Origin: Roseiflexus sp034432635
GTDB taxonomy: Bacteria; Chloroflexota; Chloroflexia; Chloroflexales; Roseiflexaceae
Assembly: GCA_034432635.1 (NCBI GenBank)
Contig: DAOUBK010000015.1
Location: 75,733 to 139,732 of the forward strand
DNA: 64,000 nt
Direction: 5' to 3'
The position numbers and the translations under genes are program-made. The notes under the pieces are model-generated. The model saw only the letters and a list, made by a program, of their open reading frames with translations, was not told the origin of the DNA and searched no databases. This document shows positions 43,520-53,872 of the stretch, piece after piece. Numbering within the stretch: the first letter of the stretch is position 1; each line of letters starts with the position of its first letter.

Positions 43520-44599
43520 TCACCAGAGTTTGGAGCGACTCAATTGTGCATACACAATATCGACCGCCCGCTCCCACGACCATCGCGCTGCATCGGTGGC
43601 TGCACGCTGACCCTTAATACGACGTTCTTCGGGATGACGCGCAACATGGCGCAACAGATCAACGAGCGCATCAATGTCGGGTTCCGCCCACTGCGCGCCG
43701 CGACCATAGAACCCACCCGCATCTGCGGCGACCAGTCCACGGATCGGTAGCGGGTATCCGTTCTCGTGGTTCAAAAACGCCGTCGGTCCACTCCAGGCAG
43801 TTGCGATTGCAGGAATGCCACACGCCATCGCTTCGAGAATCGGCATCCCCCATCCTTCACCACGTGTGGGCAACACGAAGCAGTCGGCACTGCGATAGAG
43901 TTCAGCCATACGCTGTGCATTCAGCGCGCGATTGTAGAGCAGTGTCACCGGCGGTGAAGGCGACGGCAACAGCGCTGCGATCTCGCGCACCGGGTTCTCA
44001 TCAGGAGCGCGACAGTCGATCTTCAGTACCAGCACCACCGGCTCATCAGGGCGAAAGGCAGCGCAGTAGGCGCGGAGCAACACATCCCATCCTTTGCGGC
44101 GGCTCCACTCGAACACTGACAAAAAGACGACACGGTCGGTCACATGGGTACGGGGAGGACCCGGCACAAAACACGCTGGATCGACGCCGAGAGGAACCAC
44201 GTGGATGGGACGGTTCACGCCGCTGGCAGCAAACACATACGCCCCCCACTCGGTTGGCGTCCAGACTTCATCCATCTGATTGGCTTGCTGAACCCATTCC
44301 TGCGGCAGGCGATCAAACTCGAGCATGGTAAAACCGATGCGGTAGCGTCCGCTGTTCTTCGCGAATCGATCCCCTGGAGCGTACACAACCTGCGGCACAT
44401 CGAGACGCACCGGAGCGCGTTGCAACCCGGCAATGCGCGGATGAACGCCACCCATCATAATATGCTCATCACGATCAGCACCGTACAGGTAGAGCGGACG
44501 AACCGTGACACCGCGCGCATCAAGACCCAGGACAAACGCAAGCGAGGAACCGCTGTAGCCGGTGAATGATGCGAATGAGGAGTGCCAGACAAGATGCAT
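43520..44599 (-). CDS. GT4-family glycosyltransferase
   Basis: This 359-residue enzyme has MHLVWHSSFASFTGYSGSSLAFVLGL at the start and a GT-B C-terminal half: FLSVFEWSRRKGWDVLLRAYCAAFRPDEPVVLVLK, LYNRALNAQRMAELYRSADCFVLPTRGEGWGMPILEAMACGIPAIATAWSGPTAFL. This holds the E-x7-E motif of GT4 enzymes. It transfers a sugar from a nucleotide donor with retention, probably to a surface polysaccharide. It is transcribed away from the glycan gene run beginning at 44707. Donor and acceptor are unknown. Confidence 0.9.
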   Translation of the reverse strand: MHLVWHSSFASFTGYSGSSLAFVLGLDARGVTVRPLYLYGADRDEHIMMGGVHPRIAGLQRAPVRLDVPQVVYAPGDRFAKNSGRYRIGFTMLEFDRLPQEWVQQANQMDEVWTPTEWGAYVFAASGVNRPIHVVPLGVDPACFVPGPPRTHVTDRVVFLSVFEWSRRKGWDVLLRAYCAAFRPDEPVVLVLKIDCRAPDENPVREIAALLPSPSPPVTLLYNRALNAQRMAELYRSADCFVLPTRGEGWGMPILEAMACGIPAIATAWSGPTAFLNHENGYPLPIRGLVAADAGGFYGRGAQWAEPDIDALVDLLRHVARHPEERRIKGQRAATDAARWSWERAVDIVYAQLSRSKLW

Positions 44600-44600
44600 G

Positions 44601-44670
44601 TGAGAACCGAGAACTGAGAACCGGGAACCGGATATGTCAAAGTATACCCCGATTCTGCTTGTGCTATAAT
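44601..44670 (+). promoter_or_regulatory. extended -10 promoter and short repeats before the glycan gene run
   Basis: TGCTATAAT (44662-44670) is an extended -10 element 36 bp before the proposed TTG start at 44707; no good -35 is seen. Just upstream, 44601-44631 holds about four imperfect GAGAACCG-type units, similar in style to the repeats at 30059-30213. Confidence 0.55.
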
Positions 44671-44706
44671 GCGCGGGATTATTTCACTGGCACGAGGTCG
44701 TCAGGT

Positions 44707-47052
44707 TTGGCTGCTCCGAAAGCAACTCGCGCTCCGGTCGCCTGGTCGAGTGCGCTGATCAACCTGCGTCGCTGGCAACCAGGGTTGCCGCTGGTCATGA
44801 CCGCGCTTAGCGCCCTGATTGCGCTGATGTTTGCTTATGCCACGCAACCGCTGGTAACACTCGACATTGGCGCCCGTCTCGATTACCCTTACCTTCGTGG
44901 TCTGCATGGGCGCGAGTTTACTGCACAGACAACTCTCATGCAGGTTGCCGCGCTCCCCGGTTCGAATGAGGTTGTGGTTGCAACGCCGCTGCGTGAGGAT
45001 GCACGCATGGTGACGCTGACGCTGGATGACTGGCAGCCCGATGCGGTTCATCCACGTCGTCTGATTGCAGTCTACGCCAATGACCGGCGAATCGACACGC
45101 TCGATGATCGTGGCGGCGCCCGTCGCTTTCCGCTGCTCCTGCCCGATGACCTGGATCTATCCGGCGGCGTGCGATTGCGCATCGAGGCGATCCCGGACCA
45201 CACGCTCGATATGCCACCCATGCGCCTGATCGACGCCGAGATTGCCAGAGCGTTGACCTATCGCTGGACGAGTGAACGTTCGACGATTACGTTCCCTGCA
45301 CTGGGACACAGCGACTGGCGTGTGGAACTGCGGGCGCTGGTGGCGCATCCGGATGGCAGCGCAGTCAATGCGCGCGTCTTCGCCAATGGAGACCTGATTG
45401 CTGCTCTGCCCGAAACGCCGGGCATGCGCCGTTATCTGCTGATGGCGCCAGCGCGTACCCTCAGGAACGGCGATCTGAATCTGGAAATCACAGCGAATCC
45501 GTACCGCGATCCACGCCCGCTGGGGGTGTCGCTGGAGCGTGTAACGGTGACGCCGCTCACTCGCGCACCCGCTGCAACACTGCCGCCATGGAGCGCTGTG
45601 CTACCGGCAATGACGATTGTCGTCGGCATGTACGGCACTCTCCGCGCAGTGCGGGTTCCGGCATGGATTGCGTGCGGCGCAGGCATCATAGTGGCGTTGA
45701 TCGGTGCATGGGCGCTGATGGTGTACCGCTACCCGACCGGACTGTTCCTTGAGCCGCTGGCATGGTTGGTGCTCTTCACTCTTGCGCTGACGCCGGTGAC
45801 GGATCGCGGCGTAGCGTGGATCTTTCGTAAACTCGATATCCCCCTTGAGCCAGCCACGCGGTATGTGCTGTTGGTTATCTTTCTCGTCGGTCTCTGGCTG
45901 AAAGGCGGTGGTTTACTCTTCCCGTATATGCGCGCCATCGATGTTGGCTGGCACATGGATCGCGTGCGCTGGATCCTCGATGGACACTGGGCAGAGATGT
46001 ATCTTCCCGGTGCATTCTCAGAGTCGGTGATGCCGATCAATGAATGGGGTCCGAATCGACCTGTCATTCCCTATTCACCATTTTTTCACCTCTTTTCGAC
46101 TATTTTTGCACTCTTCCCATGGTCGCTCGAAACCAGCGCGAACCTGTTCAGCGCCCTGCTCGACAACAGTCGCGTCTTTCTGATCGCCCTTCTAGCGCGT
46201 AAGGCGGGGTTGAGCCATCGCGCAACGATCTTCGCAGCGTTGATCTATGCTGTTACACCGGTTACCTTCCTGCTGCATTCGTGGGGGAATATTCCAACAA
46301 CTTCCGGCATGTGGTGGACGCTGGTCACCTCGACGGTCATGGTCGCACTCTATCCGCGGCTCCATGAAGGGGGTCCGTTTGTCCTGCTCACCGTACTGAC
46401 CGTGATCACTCTCCTGTTCTACACCGTGATGGCGGTCTTCCACGTTGTGTTCATCGTCTGCTTCATCGGGATCGCGCTCATCGCACCGGTGGGGATCGAC
46501 CGCAAGCCGTTGCGTCCGGTCGCATTCTCGCTGGTGATCGCGCTAGCGGCAGCAACGCTGATCTACTACGGGCAGTATATTCCACCGATTGTCGAGCGAA
46601 CTATACCGTATATGCTGAGTCTGGCAACGAGTGGACCGGAAAGCGTTGGTGTAGCGCGTCCACCGTTCAGTGACTACCTGTTCTCTTTCTGGCGGCACCT
46701 GCGGTACGATATGCGACCGGACGGCTTTTTGTACTACGGTTTGCTCATTCCGCTCATGTTCGTTGTTCCGGGCTTTGTTGCGTTGCGAAAGCGTCCGTTG
46801 CTGTGGGTGATGCTGGCAGCCTGGTTTTCGGTCGGAACCCTGTTCATGCTGGCAGGATATCGGATATCGATGGTCGACAAGCAGTTGTTCTACATTGTGC
46901 CCGCCATTTGTCTCTGCTGGGCGGTCTACGCCGAGCGCTTCTGGCGACGCGGGTGGTGGGGGAAGACGCTGGTTGCAATGATTTACCTCTTTACGCTGGC
47001 GACAGCGCTCGATCTCTGGGTGATCCGCATTCTGCGGTCGCCGGTGGTGTAA
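44707..47052 (+). CDS. large multispanning membrane protein, glycan/sugar-transfer type
   Basis: This protein of about 781 residues has one N-terminal membrane span (LPLVMTALSALIALMFAYA), a ~240-residue extracytoplasmic beta-rich part (residues about 60-300), then some twelve spans. The region after LWLKGGGLLFPYMRAIDVGWHMDRVRWIL looks like GT-C-type membrane glycosyltransferases, but no catalytic motif is certain. It may act on or transfer lipid-linked sugar. No ATG fits well: the frame is open to 44566, and I use TTG 44707 beyond the extended -10; residue 77 (MTALS) is another option. A DUF2079 gene follows after 10 bp. Confidence 0.7.
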   Translation: MAAPKATRAPVAWSSALINLRRWQPGLPLVMTALSALIALMFAYATQPLVTLDIGARLDYPYLRGLHGREFTAQTTLMQVAALPGSNEVVVATPLREDARMVTLTLDDWQPDAVHPRRLIAVYANDRRIDTLDDRGGARRFPLLLPDDLDLSGGVRLRIEAIPDHTLDMPPMRLIDAEIARALTYRWTSERSTITFPALGHSDWRVELRALVAHPDGSAVNARVFANGDLIAALPETPGMRRYLLMAPARTLRNGDLNLEITANPYRDPRPLGVSLERVTVTPLTRAPAATLPPWSAVLPAMTIVVGMYGTLRAVRVPAWIACGAGIIVALIGAWALMVYRYPTGLFLEPLAWLVLFTLALTPVTDRGVAWIFRKLDIPLEPATRYVLLVIFLVGLWLKGGGLLFPYMRAIDVGWHMDRVRWILDGHWAEMYLPGAFSESVMPINEWGPNRPVIPYSPFFHLFSTIFALFPWSLETSANLFSALLDNSRVFLIALLARKAGLSHRATIFAALIYAVTPVTFLLHSWGNIPTTSGMWWTLVTSTVMVALYPRLHEGGPFVLLTVLTVITLLFYTVMAVFHVVFIVCFIGIALIAPVGIDRKPLRPVAFSLVIALAAATLIYYGQYIPPIVERTIPYMLSLATSGPESVGVARPPFSDYLFSFWRHLRYDMRPDGFLYYGLLIPLMFVVPGFVALRKRPLLWVMLAAWFSVGTLFMLAGYRISMVDKQLFYIVPAICLCWAVYAERFWRRGWWGKTLVAMIYLFTLATALDLWVIRILRSPVV

Positions 47053-47062
47053 CTGATAAGCT

Positions 47063-48679
47063 ATGACACAGGCTGTTGTATCGCGCAACCCTATGCGCAC
47101 AAGCGCTGCAGTGATCGAGCAGCGCGCAGGTCTGGCGCTAATGGCGATGGTGACGTTGTACACTGCGGTGCTGTTCTTTGGGCTGACGTTCAAGTATCTC
47201 CATTGGGCGCAGGGGTACGATCAGATCGATTATCAGCAGTCAATCTGGAATACGACACAGGGACGATTTCTTGAAATCTCACACTACCGCCACACCGATC
47301 ATCTGTGGGGAATGGATTTCATCCCGGCGATCCTGCTGATCGTTCCGTTCTATGCGCTGTTTCCCTCGGCATTGACGCTCAATTTTTTTCAGGCGCTCTT
47401 TATGGCGCTCGGTGCGCTGCCGGTGTACGGGATTGCGCGTGATCGCTTTGGCGGTTCTCGGCTTGCCGGTCTGGGATGGGCGGGTGTGTATCTGCTCTAT
47501 CCATCGCTCTGGTTCGTAACGATGAGCGCTCCGTGGCAACCGCGCACGCTGGCAATTCCAGCGCTGCTGGGTGCGTTCTTTTTTCTGCAACACGCTGCGA
47601 ATGGACGGGCGCACGCGCGTGACTGGGGCGCATACATGGGATTGCTGGCCCTCGCGCTGACAACCCGTACCGATGTGTCGCTGGTGGTGACCATGATTGG
47701 TTTCCTGGCAGCATTGTGGCGTGTCGGGTGGCGCTGGGCGCTGCCACCGGTCTTGATCGGGCTGGCGTGGTTCTACCTGTCAACCAGTGTCATTGTGCCG
47801 TCATTCTATCGCCCAGACTATCAGGTGCGTGAAGGGGAGACCGGCGCAGTAACGGAAGGAGATTACACCGAAATCTGGCCCGGTAAAAGCCCACAACTCG
47901 CCTACTATTCGCATCTCGGCGATAGCGCCGGCGCTATTCTCTGGACGATTGTCAGCCGTCCTGTTGATGTATTGCGCCTGATGCTAACGCCGGACAAGGT
48001 AGAATATCTGTTCCTCATGCTGCTGCCGCTGGCATTGTTGCCATTGTTCGCGCCCGATGTCGCGCTGCTGGCGGCGCCGCCGCTGGCGATGAACCTGCTC
48101 TCGCTGCGTCCGTTTCAGATCACCGTGCGTGAACAGTATCAGGCGCTCGTCATTCCCGGTCTGATCCTTGCCGCCATTATCGGCGCCGCGCGGTTGTGGC
48201 GATGGTGGCAGGCGAGAAGCGCAGCAACCGAACAAAGCAGCGCCGGCGGGGTTCAGCGCACCAATGACGCATCACGCGTGGCATATGCGCTGATGATCGG
48301 TGCAATTGGCATTGCAGCAGCAACCAACCTGGCGTACCGTAATCCGGTGGCAACGACGGTACTTTACCGCGAGACACCCGAACGACTGGCAGCGATGGAG
48401 CGCCTGGCAGCATTGATCCCGCCCGACGCATCGCTGGGAGTCACTTCATTTCTCGCGCCGCGGATGATGCCGCGCCGCTTCATCTATTACATCCCGCCCG
48501 ACGAGTCGTTCCCACCGATCGAGCGCGCCGAGTACCTTTTTATCGATACACGTGCCGCAGCATTGCGTACCGATCGTCACCGCGATTTTGTTCAGCAGCT
48601 GCGTGAGTCGGGGCGCTGGCAGGTGATTGCCGCGGAACAGGATCTGCTGGTGCTGCGTCAGACGCCGAACAGTCCCTAA
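47063..48679 (+). CDS. DUF2079 membrane protein
   Basis: This 538-residue protein belongs to DUF2079, large membrane proteins of GT-C-like topology. FKYLHWAQGYDQIDYQQSIWNTTQGRFLEISHYRHTDHLWGMDFIPAILLIVPFYAL is the conserved N-terminal loop, with acidic residues where GT-C enzymes have theirs. About ten spans follow, and the C-terminus is a soluble domain (YIPPDESFPPIERAEYLFIDTRA). The function is unproven; transfer of sugar from a lipid carrier is the usual guess. It lies between two other large membrane glycan proteins with gaps of 10 and 7 bp, so the three are co-transcribed. Confidence 0.87.
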   Translation: MTQAVVSRNPMRTSAAVIEQRAGLALMAMVTLYTAVLFFGLTFKYLHWAQGYDQIDYQQSIWNTTQGRFLEISHYRHTDHLWGMDFIPAILLIVPFYALFPSALTLNFFQALFMALGALPVYGIARDRFGGSRLAGLGWAGVYLLYPSLWFVTMSAPWQPRTLAIPALLGAFFFLQHAANGRAHARDWGAYMGLLALALTTRTDVSLVVTMIGFLAALWRVGWRWALPPVLIGLAWFYLSTSVIVPSFYRPDYQVREGETGAVTEGDYTEIWPGKSPQLAYYSHLGDSAGAILWTIVSRPVDVLRLMLTPDKVEYLFLMLLPLALLPLFAPDVALLAAPPLAMNLLSLRPFQITVREQYQALVIPGLILAAIIGAARLWRWWQARSAATEQSSAGGVQRTNDASRVAYALMIGAIGIAAATNLAYRNPVATTVLYRETPERLAAMERLAALIPPDASLGVTSFLAPRMMPRRFIYYIPPDESFPPIERAEYLFIDTRAAALRTDRHRDFVQQLRESGRWQVIAAEQDLLVLRQTPNSP

Positions 48680-48686
48680 AGTTACG

Positions 48687-50786
48687 ATGCTCGATCATCA
48701 GACGAAGCGGAATGCGGACGCTCTGCCGGTCGCCAACCGGATTGCACTGATAGCCGTGATTGTGCTGGCGCTGGCAATGCGCCTGTGGTTCTGGTGGATT
48801 CAGGCGCGCTCTGGCGCGGTGCCGCCTGGCGATCCGGAAGAGTATTATCGCGCAGCCATCCATATTCTGCACGGCGGTTACCACGATACCGGCAAGTGGC
48901 TGCGTCCGCCAGTCTATCCGGCATTTCTGGCGCTCCTGTTGCCGGTTGCTGGCATGCATGTCGCCGGTGCGTTGCTGCTCCAGGCGTGTATCCTGAGTGT
49001 TGGGGTGCTGGCGTTCTACGCATTCGGCGCCCACCTCTTCGGGCGAATCACCGGTCTGGTAACGGCGTTGCTGGCGGCGATCTTCGTTCCGCTGGCATCG
49101 TATGCCAGTTCGCTCTACGCCGAGGCGCTGTTCATAACCCTTCTGGTTGCCGGTCTGACGGTGCTTGATCGTGCGATTGAACGCAAAAGCAAGCGAGCAG
49201 CGTTCGGCGCTGGTGTGATGCTGGCGCTTGCGGCGCTGACGCGGGCGGTTGGCGTGTACCTGATTCCGCTGGTGGCGGCGTGGATGGTGTGGCGTGCCTG
49301 GCGCGCCGAGTATGCGGGAAGGCGTCGGTATTATCCGGCAATCCTCTTACTGCTGGGCGCACTGCTGGTCATCGGACCGTGGGCAGGGCGAAACTACCTG
49401 GTGCATGACCGTCTGATCGTGAGCGATACGAATGGCGGCATCAGTATGTGGTACGGCACCGTGCGCAACGATACCGAACAGGCAGCGGGCGAAGCGCGTC
49501 TGGCGGCGACTCCGAACCTTGCCGACCGACAGGCGCTTGCCCTGCGCATGGCATGGGATATCATTCGTGAGAATCCGGTGCGATTTCTCACCCGTATGCG
49601 CTTCAAAATCGCATCGCTCTACGCACTTCAAATGCGCAGTTATGCGGTCGGTGATGTTATTTCCATCGACTCACGCGGCACGCCAATCGTGCAGAATGCG
49701 GGTGAATACCGGCTGGAACTGACAGCACTGGCGGATGCGCAGTATATTGCACTGATGTTGCTGGCAATTGGCGGGTTCTGCTTTATGCCGCAACCTGCTC
49801 GCGCCGTACCAACGTTGTTGTGGGTCGGGCTGGCGACGCTGCTGGCGGCGCTGACGATTGGACATCCCCGATTGCGCTTGCCAGTTGTTGTGGCAGTGCT
49901 GCCATTCGCAGCGTATGCTCTTGTTCGGCTGACGACAACATGGCAGCACGTTCATCGCCTGGCGCGCGACCGGCGTTGTTACGCTGGGTCGATTGGAGCA
50001 ATCTGCTTTCTCGCCCTGGTATTCAGCACTCGCTATATCCCATGGATCGAAAGTCTCCCGTACACTGTTGCCGGGCGCACGGCGCTCAAAGCGGGGGATA
50101 CGCATCACGCCGAACAGTTGTTGACGGGGGCATATCTTATCGCTCCTGACAACCCGTTACGCGTGATCGACCTTGCCGATCTCTACCTGGCACAGGGTAA
50201 CACAGAGCGTGCACTGGAACTTTACCGTCAGGCAGCAGCGATGGAACATCGCAGCCTGTATGCGCAGGCAATGCGCGTGCTCACTGCTGCGTCGCTCGAC
50301 AATCCGGCGGAAGCAGCGGCAGCGCTCCGCGCCATCGACGACTACTGGCGCTCTGGTAATGATCTGCTCGAATGGGCATGGAATGCACAGCACAAGAACG
50401 CTCCATCGCGTGTCATTCCCGGTGACCCCGCCGGGCTCGGGTTCTATGCCGGGTTCATGCCTGCCACTCCCGATCTTCCGGTTGGGCGCTGGACATTGGG
50501 GCAGGGAAGGGTACGTGTACAGGGTGGATGTGGTACACTCATTGTACGCATGAATGGACCAACAGGACGCACGGTGAACATCTCACTTGATGGCTGGAAT
50601 ATCGACGAGCGGATTGTGCTGAGCGGAGTACCGCAGGAGGTGCATATTTCGCTGTCAGGTATACGCGAGTGTGAACACATCCCCGAACTGACAGTACGGT
50701 TCACGAGCTCGACAGGATTGCTCGACCTGGAGACGGCGCCGTGGCACGGCGGAGTGGCCATTACTGACGTACAGGTCACACCGTGA
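48687..50786 (+). CDS. PMT/ArnT-like membrane glycosyltransferase with TPR-like tail
   Basis: This 699-residue protein has a GT-C topology: IALIAVIVLALAMRLWFWW, then a first loop with PPGDPEEYYRAAIHIL containing the acidic motif typical of dolichyl-phosphate-mannose mannosyltransferases, and LRPPVYPAFLALLL. About ten spans reach to residue 460. The C-terminal ~220 residues are soluble: TPR-like helices (AEQLLTGAYLIAPDNPLRVIDLADLYLAQGNTERALELYRQAA), then a beta-rich carbohydrate-binding-like end. It likely transfers sugars from polyprenyl-phosphate donors outside the membrane. ATG 48687 is 7 bp after the DUF2079 stop. Confidence 0.83.
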   Translation: MLDHQTKRNADALPVANRIALIAVIVLALAMRLWFWWIQARSGAVPPGDPEEYYRAAIHILHGGYHDTGKWLRPPVYPAFLALLLPVAGMHVAGALLLQACILSVGVLAFYAFGAHLFGRITGLVTALLAAIFVPLASYASSLYAEALFITLLVAGLTVLDRAIERKSKRAAFGAGVMLALAALTRAVGVYLIPLVAAWMVWRAWRAEYAGRRRYYPAILLLLGALLVIGPWAGRNYLVHDRLIVSDTNGGISMWYGTVRNDTEQAAGEARLAATPNLADRQALALRMAWDIIRENPVRFLTRMRFKIASLYALQMRSYAVGDVISIDSRGTPIVQNAGEYRLELTALADAQYIALMLLAIGGFCFMPQPARAVPTLLWVGLATLLAALTIGHPRLRLPVVVAVLPFAAYALVRLTTTWQHVHRLARDRRCYAGSIGAICFLALVFSTRYIPWIESLPYTVAGRTALKAGDTHHAEQLLTGAYLIAPDNPLRVIDLADLYLAQGNTERALELYRQAAAMEHRSLYAQAMRVLTAASLDNPAEAAAALRAIDDYWRSGNDLLEWAWNAQHKNAPSRVIPGDPAGLGFYAGFMPATPDLPVGRWTLGQGRVRVQGGCGTLIVRMNGPTGRTVNISLDGWNIDERIVLSGVPQEVHISLSGIRECEHIPELTVRFTSSTGLLDLETAPWHGGVAITDVQVTP

Positions 50787-50838
50787 GTATATAAAGCGCG
50801 TGGTATGACACGAAAATTCGCAGGATCGAGAGACTATC

Positions 50839-53022
50839 GTGATCAAGGTAAAAGTTTATTCCGTGTCGGACCGGCTCCGCATACAGGGGACGTGGAAACA
50901 CACACTGCTTCTTAACCTCGCAGCACTCGGAAGCTACGCGCTTCTCGCGTTAATTGTCATCTGGATCCTGGCGTTGTACTTCAATGAGTTGCTGTTTGAT
51001 GGAATTGACGGCGCTCCGGGGCGATTCGGCTTTGTCGGCAGCGAAGAATTCGGATTGCATCGATGGCATATCTGGTGGGTCAGTGAAGCAATCCTAAAAG
51101 GGATCAATCCATTCTGGACCGACCTGCTCTTTTACCCGGACGGCGTGCAACTCTATGTGCAAACACTCAGTGCACCAAACGCGCTACTGACGCTGCCGGT
51201 CTATCTGCTGGCCGGTCCGGTTGCGGCGTTCAACACAGCGGTCCTGTTGGGTTTTGCATTGACCGAGTTTGGTGTCTTTCTGCTCACCCATCACTATGGG
51301 CGTGGGTTCTGGGAGGCGCTGGTCTGTGGCATACTGATCACGCTGGGTCCGTTCCATATTGCACAGTTGCAGAATAGCCACCTTAACCTGTTCAGCCTGC
51401 ACTGGATCCCGTTCTCTATCTACGCTCTGGCACTCTTGGATCGCGATCGAGAGCACTGGCGCATCGTATGCGCTGCGGCAATCGCCGCGCTGGTCGTGCT
51501 CTCTGACTGGCACTGGGCATCGATCTACGGCGCGCTCACAGTTGTATGGATGGCAACCCGGTTGTCAATCGTTCGTGAGCGCCTGATTCTCGTCCGCCGT
51601 TACGCGCTGTTTGCGATTGGAACACTAATCCTGCTGGCGCCATTTCTTGGCGGAATGCTGATTCAGCGTGACGCGTTACCAATTGGTCACCAGGCACGTG
51701 ATGCCATCTGGGAAGCATATGTGCACAACTCATCGGTCGACCTTTTCGGGTTGTTCTTTCCAAACGTGTACAACCCGCTGTGGGGGAGCCGGGTCGAACA
51801 GTGGATGCGCCCGATTGCCGAATACTTCACTCCGAGTCTCTGGTATGTTCCTGCAGGATGGACCCTGATTCTGCTGACAATTCCCGGTGTACGAGCCATC
51901 TGGCAGCGCGAGCGGCATCTGGCGCTCACAGCCATCGTGCTCTGGGGGCTGGCGATGGGTCCCGGTTTGCATATCCTAGGGAAGGATACGGGCATCCCAA
52001 TGCCATATGCGCTGCTTGATCGGCTTCCACTGTTCGGAAGGCGCGCAAGCCGGCGCTGTTCGTTGCGCCGGTGCTGATGTTGATGAGCATAAGCGCGGCG
52101 CAGGGGCTGGCGCAGTTGCGTCGGGGGATGCCGAAAGCCTTGCGCATGCTACCGATCGCGGGAGTAGCGATCATAGGGCGGTTCGAACTCTGGCTACCGC
52201 CGGGTCGTGTCCTTCTCCCACTAGAGCGCCCGATGGTCTACGAGCAGATTGCCACTCGTCCCGGCGCCGTCGCCGATCTGCCGCTCGATGTGCTTGAAAC
52301 AAGCCGCACCCTGCGGAATCAGATGGTTCACGGTCAACCGATTGTCGGCGGATTTATCGCGCGGCGACGTGAGTACGATAGCTTCAAGATGCCGCTGTTA
52401 CACGCGATTGGAACAAATGCAAGCGTTGCAGCCAAATGTCGTACAGACCGATCAGTCCACACTCAGAGCAATGCAATGTTTCGCACCGGCGCGCCACGTG
52501 GTGATACGCACCGACCTGACAACGGCGCGTGAGCAGGAACAGGTAGCAGAGACGCTCGGAAGGTTGAGCGGGCAGACGCCGATGCCGGTGTATGAGGATG
52601 CGCAGTACCGCCAGTACGAACTCCCCACATTCGCCGGGTCGTGCCGCCCCTTTGTTTATTTGGGCAAGGGATGGTACGATGTAGAATGCAACGATAATGG
52701 TCTGCGTCGCTGGGGCAGCGCCGACAACACGATCTGGCTGGTCAATCCATACGATACGCCAATCCACGTAACGCTGGCGCTGACTGTGGCGTCTTACGAG
52801 ACAAGCCGCGTGGTGGAGCTGTGGCATGATCGGCGCCTGATCATGCGTTGGGACGTGCGGCGTCCGGTGCGCACCTATCGCATTGGATTGACCGTTCCGC
52901 CGGGACAGAACCGGTCGCGCCTGCGCACACCGACGGCGTATGAGCCGCGGTCACGGCGTGAATTGAGCATCGCAGCATTGAACGTGCGCATCGCAGACTA
53001 CGTGATGAGTCCTCAACCATGA
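50839..53022 (+). pseudogene. large membrane glycan protein gene broken by two frameshifts
   Basis: Three overlapping frames together make one protein of about 725 residues. Frame 1 (50839 to about 52040) encodes ten or so spans, with WWVSEAILKGINPFWTDLLFYPDG in the first loop, and ends with PLFGR before going out of frame. Frame 2 resumes with ARKPALFVAPVLMLMSISAAQGLAQL and runs to about 52420 (LLHAIGTNA). Frame 3 continues with LQPNVVQTDQSTLRAMQCFAPARHVVIRTD to the stop at 53022. The order and continuity of content show it was a single gene of the same class as its neighbours. Either it is a pseudogene or the sequence has two indels. Confidence 0.82.
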
Positions 53023-53870
53023 GCAACCAACCATTTGCAGCACCAACCGAACTCGAGCAGGCGATTGATCCCTGGCTGCAACATATGCGCTGGCGGCGTG
53101 ACTTTGTGCACTGGCGCGAGCGGCGTATCAACCAGGAAGCATACCAGAACGACCGGCTTGCGCGTCTGGAACAGATGACCGGACCGATCAACGGTGTACG
53201 CCTGCTCGACCTGGGTGCAGGGATGGGAGGTTTTGCGGTTGCAGCAGCTTTGCGAGGGGCGCAGGTCGTTGCCAGCGAATATAATTCAGCGTACTGTCGA
53301 ATCATTATCCTGCGAGCGGCACGTTACCACCTGTGCCTGCCGGTGATCAACGCTGCCGGTGAGTCATTGCCGCTGCCAGCAGAAACGTTCGATGCAGTTG
53401 TCTGCTGGGATGTTCTCGAGCATGTCCAATCGCCAGAACAGGTGTTGCGTGAGATTGCGCGGGTGTTGCGTCCCGACGGTGTCGCACTGATAACGGTTAT
53501 CAACCGACGAGCCTGGATCGATCCGCACTATCATATGCGCGGGATCAACTGGATGCCGCGCCCGTTTGCCGAATGGTTGATCGCGCACCGCGGACGGAGC
53601 AAGCGCGGCGCCGCTTTTCGTGATATGCAGCGGTTGAGTGATATGCACTATTTCGAGTACCGGACATTCACCGTACTCGCAGCGCGCTGCGGATTCAGGG
53701 TGCGCGATTTCCGCGAAGAAGAACTACTGCGTGGAACGCTCTTCAGCCCAAAACCGGTACGACGCATCGCGCGAGCGGCGCTGCGCCGTCTGGGTCTGGA
53801 GCACACTGCATATCGCCTGCAACGCGACTGGTACGCTAGCATGTTCGAACTGGGGCTGATCAGGCAGTAG
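53019..53870 (+). CDS. class I SAM-dependent methyltransferase
   Basis: This 283-residue protein has a Methyltransf_11-type core: VRLLDLGAGMGGFAVAAALRGAQVVASEYN (motif I and acidic end of strand 2), PAETFDAVVCWDVLEHVQSPEQVLREIARVLRPDGVALITV (motifs IV-VI). A C-terminal ~100-residue part (HYHMRGINWMPRPFAEWLI ... FREEELLRGTLFSP) is helical. In this setting it probably methylates a sugar or a glycan end, which can stop chain growth. The start overlaps the stop of the broken gene by 4 bp, and the flippase follows 2 bp later. Confidence 0.88.
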   Translation: MSNQPFAAPTELEQAIDPWLQHMRWRRDFVHWRERRINQEAYQNDRLARLEQMTGPINGVRLLDLGAGMGGFAVAAALRGAQVVASEYNSAYCRIIILRAARYHLCLPVINAAGESLPLPAETFDAVVCWDVLEHVQSPEQVLREIARVLRPDGVALITVINRRAWIDPHYHMRGINWMPRPFAEWLIAHRGRSKRGAAFRDMQRLSDMHYFEYRTFTVLAARCGFRVRDFREEELLRGTLFSPKPVRRIARAALRRLGLEHTAYRLQRDWYASMFELGLIRQ

Positions 53871-53872
53871 AA

